Assembly: GCA_003347645.1 (NCBI GenBank)
Contig: QDFX01000013.1
Span: 49,889 to 113,888, forward strand
Source of the DNA: Rhizobiaceae bacterium CPCC 101076
Lineage (GTDB): Bacteria; Pseudomonadota; Alphaproteobacteria; Rhizobiales; Methylopilaceae
Length of the DNA stretch: 64,000 nt
Direction: 5' to 3'
Made by a program: the position numbers and the translations under genes. Under the pieces are notes generated by a model, which was not told where the DNA came from, searched no databases, and was given only the letters and a program-made list of their open reading frames with translations. Each line of letters starts with the position of its first letter. The first letter of the stretch is position 1. Shown here in pieces: positions 61,005 to 64,000 of this stretch.

Positions 61005-62478
61005 CGGCAGCCTCCTCCTGAGTCAGGGGCAGTGTAAACCTGAAAATCGTGCCGCCGCCTGGGTTTTCGTCAACTTCGATCCGACCGCCGTTTGCTTCGA
61101 TGATCGTCCGGCAGACGGACAGGCCGACGCCGAGCCCTTCGCGTTTCGTGGTCACGAAGGGCTGGAACAGCTGGTCCGCGACCTCGGGCGCGATGCCGCT
61201 GCCGGTATCGGCCACGCTGACTGTGGAATAACCGCCTTCCGTTTTCGCAACCATGACGAGGAGTTCGCGGCGCGGGCAGCCGTCCATGGCCTCGACCGCA
61301 TTGCGGATGAGATTGAGGATGACCTGCTGGATCTGAACGCGATCGGCGAAGACATGAATGTTCTCGCGCTGGAAGACGAAGGACGTCCGGATGCCGCGCT
61401 CCTTGGCGCCGACAAGCGCGAGTGCGCCCGCTTCCTCGACGATGCGCCCGATACTGAAGACCTCCCGATCCGTCTCGCCGCGCGCCACGAAATTGCGCAT
61501 GCGCCGGATGATCTCGCCGGCCCGCAATGCCTGATCGCTCGCATGCTGCAACGGCGAGCGCAGTAGCTCCGCGGTCTCGTCATTCCTGTCCTTCAGGTAG
61601 AGCAGCGTTCCGGCGTGGTAGTTCGCGATTGCCGAGAGCGGTTGGTTGAGCTCGTGCGCGAGCGTGGAGACCATCTCGCCCATCGCGCTCAGCCGGGAGA
61701 TGTGGATCAGTTCGGATTGCAGTTCCTGGAGCCTCGTTTCGGTCTGCTGCCGCTCGGTCAGGTCGCGGACGAAGCCGGTGAAGAAGCGCTGGTCCATCGA
61801 GCGCATCTCGCCGACCGACAATTCCATCGGAAATGTGGAGCCATCCTTGCGCAGGCCGACGACGACCCGGCCGGTTCCGATGATGCGCGCCTCGCCGGTC
61901 GCGAGATAGCGCGAGAGATAGGTATCGTGCGCTTCCCGATAGGGAGTGGGCATCAGGATGGAGATGCTTCTGCCAACAGCCTCGTCGGCGAACCAGCCGA
62001 ACAGCCGCTCGGCGGCGGAGCTGAAGGACTGGATCATGCCCTGCTCGTCGATAACGACCATCGCATCCGGCACGGTGTCGAGGATCGACTTCAGATGCGC
62101 CTCGCGTCCGCGCAGCGCCCGCGTCGTGGTCTTCCACCGCCACTGGCTTCGCCGGACGCGCTCGCCAATGATGCCGATGCCGATCCCGTTGAGTGCGAAC
62201 AGGGCGGCATAGAGAAGATCGGTCTGCGCCAGTCCGGCCTGCCATTTCGCATGCATGCCGATGGAGGTAGCGAGCGCAGTCGCGGTCAAAGCCGGCCCGA
62301 GGCCACCGATCGCGGCTCCGACGACGATGGACGGGAAGAACAGGAGATAGCCGGCGGCCGTGCCGGTGAAGGGCTCGAGCAGACCGCGTATCAGCACGCC
62401 CGTCGCTAGGGTGGCACAAGCCACGACATAGCCGATGGCCTTTTTCGTCTCCGAACGGGCGGCCTGATCTGTCATCAA
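60994..62478 (-). CDS. fixL: FixL-type oxygen-sensing histidine kinase
   Basis: A 494-residue membrane kinase. About four N-terminal transmembrane helices (residues about 12-105) precede a PAS domain of the FixL haem type. The candidate proximal haem His lies in [20 protein letters not shown], followed by [14 protein letters not shown] and [10 protein letters not shown], including the Arg matching the oxygen-sensing FixL Arg. HisKA has the phospho-acceptor His in [15 protein letters not shown], then [18 protein letters not shown] and [12 protein letters not shown]. It is divergent from fixK. Confidence 0.93.
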   Translation of the reverse strand: MMTDQAARSETKKAIGYVVACATLATGVLIRGLLEPFTGTAAGYLLFFPSIVVGAAIGGLGPALTATALATSIGMHAKWQAGLAQTDLLYAALFALNGIGIGIIGERVRRSQWRWKTTTRALRGREAHLKSILDTVPDAMVVIDEQGMIQSFSSAAERLFGWFADEAVGRSISILMPTPYREAHDTYLSRYLATGEARIIGTGRVVVGLRKDGSTFPMELSVGEMRSMDQRFFTGFVRDLTERQQTETRLQELQSELIHISRLSAMGEMVSTLAHELNQPLSAIANYHAGTLLYLKDRNDETAELLRSPLQHASDQALRAGEIIRRMRNFVARGETDREVFSIGRIVEEAGALALVGAKERGIRTSFVFQRENIHVFADRVQIQQVILNLIRNAVEAMDGCPRRELLVMVAKTEGGYSTVSVADTGSGIAPEVADQLFQPFVTTKREGLGVGLSVCRTIIEANGGRIEVDENPGGGTIFRFTLPLTQEEAADGR

Positions 62479-62614
62479 GAACTACGACTCGTTACCCGCA
62501 ACCGATGGGAGCGTCATGCTCCGTTGAACGTTAAGCGAAATCCCGTACGCGACACTCCTTATTTCGCGATTTCCCCGCTCCGCATACTGATTTGGAGACG
62601 GAGGGAGACCGCAA

Positions 62615-63310
62615 ATGCTCACGGCCTGCTCGACAATCGGAGTTGCCCACGAAGAGCGCATCGATGCGTGTCATTCGGCGCCACGATCGGAGCAGCTGAG
62701 CGGCACCGGCACGGTTCCGGCCGTGGTGATGAGCTACGCGGCCGACGAACGGGTCTTCGGGCAGGGCATGCCCCGCAGGTTCGTCTACAAGGTCAAATCC
62801 GGTGTCGTACGCACCTTCACCCTTCTCGGCGACGGCCGCCGGCAGATCGATGCCTTTCATTTTCCGGACGACGTGTTCGGCCTCGAACTCAATGACGATC
62901 ATTCGCTGTCCGCCGAAGCGGTCGCCGCGACCCAGCTTCTCGTTTTCCAGCGCTCGCTGATCGATCGTGCAGCCGAGAACAATTGCGCCATGGCCCAGGA
63001 GCTTCTGTCGCTCACCGGCCGCACGCTCGAGCGCACACGTGCCCAGGTCGTCCTCAGCCGCAGGAGCGCCATCGAGCGGCTCGCGAACTTCCTGCTCAAT
63101 CTCGGCTCCCGCGTCGGAACCGAAACCTCTGTCGATCTGCCGATGTCGCGCTACGACATCGCCGATTATCTCGGACTCACCATCGAAACCGTATCGCGCA
63201 TGCTCAGCGAGCTCGAGCGCATCGACGCGATCGTCCTCACAACCACCCGCCACATCGTTTTCCGCGACAGGGTGAAACTAACAGTGCTTTCTAATCCGCC
63301 TATGGGATGA
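62615..63310 (+). CDS. fixK: FixK-type Crp/Fnr family regulator
   Basis: A 231-residue Crp/Fnr protein with a cyclic-nucleotide-type sensing domain (RRFVYKVKSGVVRTFTLLGDGRRQIDAFHFPDDVFG) and a C-terminal winged helix (PMSRYDIADYLGLTIETVSRMLSELERIDAI). It lacks the closely spaced cysteines that hold the Fe-S cluster in Fnr, which matches FixK. The divergent FixLJ neighbours suggest that phosphorylated FixJ activates it under low oxygen. It is coupled to the next gene through ATGA. Confidence 0.92.
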   Translation: MLTACSTIGVAHEERIDACHSAPRSEQLSGTGTVPAVVMSYAADERVFGQGMPRRFVYKVKSGVVRTFTLLGDGRRQIDAFHFPDDVFGLELNDDHSLSAEAVAATQLLVFQRSLIDRAAENNCAMAQELLSLTGRTLERTRAQVVLSRRSAIERLANFLLNLGSRVGTETSVDLPMSRYDIADYLGLTIETVSRMLSELERIDAIVLTTTRHIVFRDRVKLTVLSNPPMG

Positions 63311-63882
63311 CACGCATCCTCGTCATTCAGGGACATCCGGATGGCAAAGAGCCTCATCTTTGCCAATCGCTGGCTGACGTCTATTGCGATGAGGCACAAC
63401 AGAACGGCCATCTCGTCCGCCGCATCGATCTCGCGGCGGTGACTTTCCCTCTTCTCCGCTCCCACAGCGAGTGGCGTCAGCCGCCATCGAAAGAGATCGC
63501 GCTGGCGCAGGAGAGCGTCGCCTGGGCCGACCACATCGTCCTGATCTTTCCGCTCTGGCTGGGCTGCATGCCGGCGCTGCTCAAGGGCTTTCTCGAACAA
63601 TTGCTTCGCCCCGGCTTCGCCCTGACCGAAAGCAGAACGGGGCCGAAGCCATTGCTGACGGGCAAAACCGCCAGCGTGATCGTCACGATGTGCATGCCAT
63701 CCTCGCTCTACCCTCTCCAGTTCCGTCCCCATGAGCTGAAGGTACTGGAGCGTAACGTTCTGCGGCTCGTCGGCATCCGGCCGCTCCGGCGCATGATCAT
63801 CGGCCGAGCTGACAAGCTATCGCTTGAGGATCGGGATCGCTGGCTCGACAAACTGCGCCTTCGGGCGGCCGTGGCAGGCTGA
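63307..63882 (+). CDS. NAD(P)H-dependent oxidoreductase (flavodoxin-like fold)
   Basis: A 191-residue protein of the KefF/MdaB-like flavodoxin fold: ILVIQGHPDGKEPHLCQSLADVY, DHIVLIFPLWLGCMPALLKGFLEQLLRPGFAL (FMN-binding loop) and GKTASVIVTMCMPSSLYPLQF. Family members reduce quinones with NAD(P)H using FMN or FAD. Its ATG overlaps the fixK stop by 4 bases, so it is translated with fixK. This suggests a role in low-oxygen redox balance (inference). Confidence 0.88.
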   Translation: MTRILVIQGHPDGKEPHLCQSLADVYCDEAQQNGHLVRRIDLAAVTFPLLRSHSEWRQPPSKEIALAQESVAWADHIVLIFPLWLGCMPALLKGFLEQLLRPGFALTESRTGPKPLLTGKTASVIVTMCMPSSLYPLQFRPHELKVLERNVLRLVGIRPLRRMIIGRADKLSLEDRDRWLDKLRLRAAVAG

Positions 63883-63904
63883 CCATTCCCGGAATGCAAA
63901 AATG

Positions 63905-63935
63905 AAAAGGCCGGTCCGTTCTGGACCGGCCTTTG
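63905..63935. terminator. Bidirectional intrinsic terminator after the oxidoreductase gene
   Basis: AAAGGCCGGTCC (63906-63917) pairs with GGACCGGCCTTT (63923-63934) around a 5-base loop. The A and T flanks make it work in both directions. It separates the oxidoreductase gene from the convergent gene entering from the right edge. Confidence 0.9.
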
Positions 63936-63956
63936 GTTACGCCTGGGGTTGGGGGA

Positions 63957-64000
63957 TCAGGCGGCCTGGACGTTGGAGAGGAAGGAGTTGACCTCGCCGC
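63957..64000 (-). CDS. C-terminal end of a probable methyl-accepting chemotaxis protein
   Basis: Only the last 14 codons are present, reading GEVNSFLSNVQAA before the stop at 63957-63959. The pattern EV..FL..V.AA is common at the C-termini of chemotaxis receptors in Hyphomicrobiales. Identification from so short a piece is tentative. Confidence 0.45.
   Translation of the reverse strand, partial: GEVNSFLSNVQAA

Noticed and set aside
62479..62614. FixK/Fnr box in the fixL-fixK intergenic region
   Set aside because: No TTGAT-N4-ATCAA-like sequence is visible there; a FixJ site may exist but I cannot place it reliably.

Overview
The window is a dense, GC-rich bacterial chromosome segment with about 60 protein genes, one tRNA and almost no spare DNA. 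The gene order points to an alphaproteobacterium of the Hyphomicrobiales (Rhizobiales): leuD, leuB, asd, sdhCDAB, zapE, mdh, sucAB, lpd, xerC, priA, atpHAGDC, ctpA, envC, rlmH, rsfS, nadD, proA, proB, obgE, rpmA, rplU, and a FixLJ-FixK oxygen-sensing set. No genus can be assigned from sequence reading alone. Nothing looks like a large mobile island: there is no transposase, phage gene or CRISPR array.

Layout. 1-5.6 kb: zincin-like protein, leuD, a GNAT enzyme, a RidA-type protein, leuB with a clear terminator, a small secreted protein, asd. 5.6-10.8 kb: beta-carbonic anhydrase, a CitE-like lyase, and the succinate dehydrogenase operon. 10.9-14.4 kb: a Lys/Ala-rich exported protein with an internal duplication, an exported trypsin-like protease, zapE. 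14.4-24.8 kb: mdh, sucA, sucB and lpd. sucCD is absent from its usual place between mdh and sucA. Between sucB and lpd lie a small VOC/LysE/MAPEG cluster, whose LysE gene is frameshifted, and a lactate permease. 24.8-31.4 kb: a 42-residue membrane protein, xerC, a hybrid PAS histidine kinase, transaldolase, a VOC protein and priA. 31.6-37.2 kb: the F1 ATP synthase operon, carrying two extra genes: an Ohr-type peroxidase between atpG and atpD, and an 82-residue membrane protein between atpD and atpC.

37.3-50.8 kb: tenA, the decayed C-terminal end of an oxalate decarboxylase gene, two tandem RppH-type Nudix genes, a YibQ-type polysaccharide deacetylase, ctpA, envC, rlmH, rsfS, nadD, proA, a DUF72 gene, proB, obgE, a GNAT gene, rpmA and rplU. 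This half is mostly minus strand and reads as a cell-envelope, ribosome and proline block. A tRNA-Ser(CGA) follows at 50.96 kb. 51.1-64 kb is the more accessory part: a divergent SDR/TetR pair with twin operators, an amino-acid permease, two methyltransferase-like proteins, a DMT exporter divergent from a MocR regulator with a perfect palindrome between them, an AraC regulator, a second DMT exporter, then FixJ, FixL, FixK and a flavodoxin-fold oxidoreductase coupled to FixK. A bidirectional terminator and the tail of a probable chemotaxis receptor close the window.

Two families of intergenic palindromic repeats recur (around 0.58, 1.29, 5.33, 21.35 and 37.17 kb). Most genes serve central carbon and energy metabolism: the TCA cycle, respiration and ATP synthesis, with an oxygen-response module at the far end. 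No wholly new multi-gene system is evident. The most unusual points are the extra genes inside the ATP synthase operon, the missing sucCD, the oxalate decarboxylase remnant, the duplicated-motif exported protein, and fixK coupled to an oxidoreductase.
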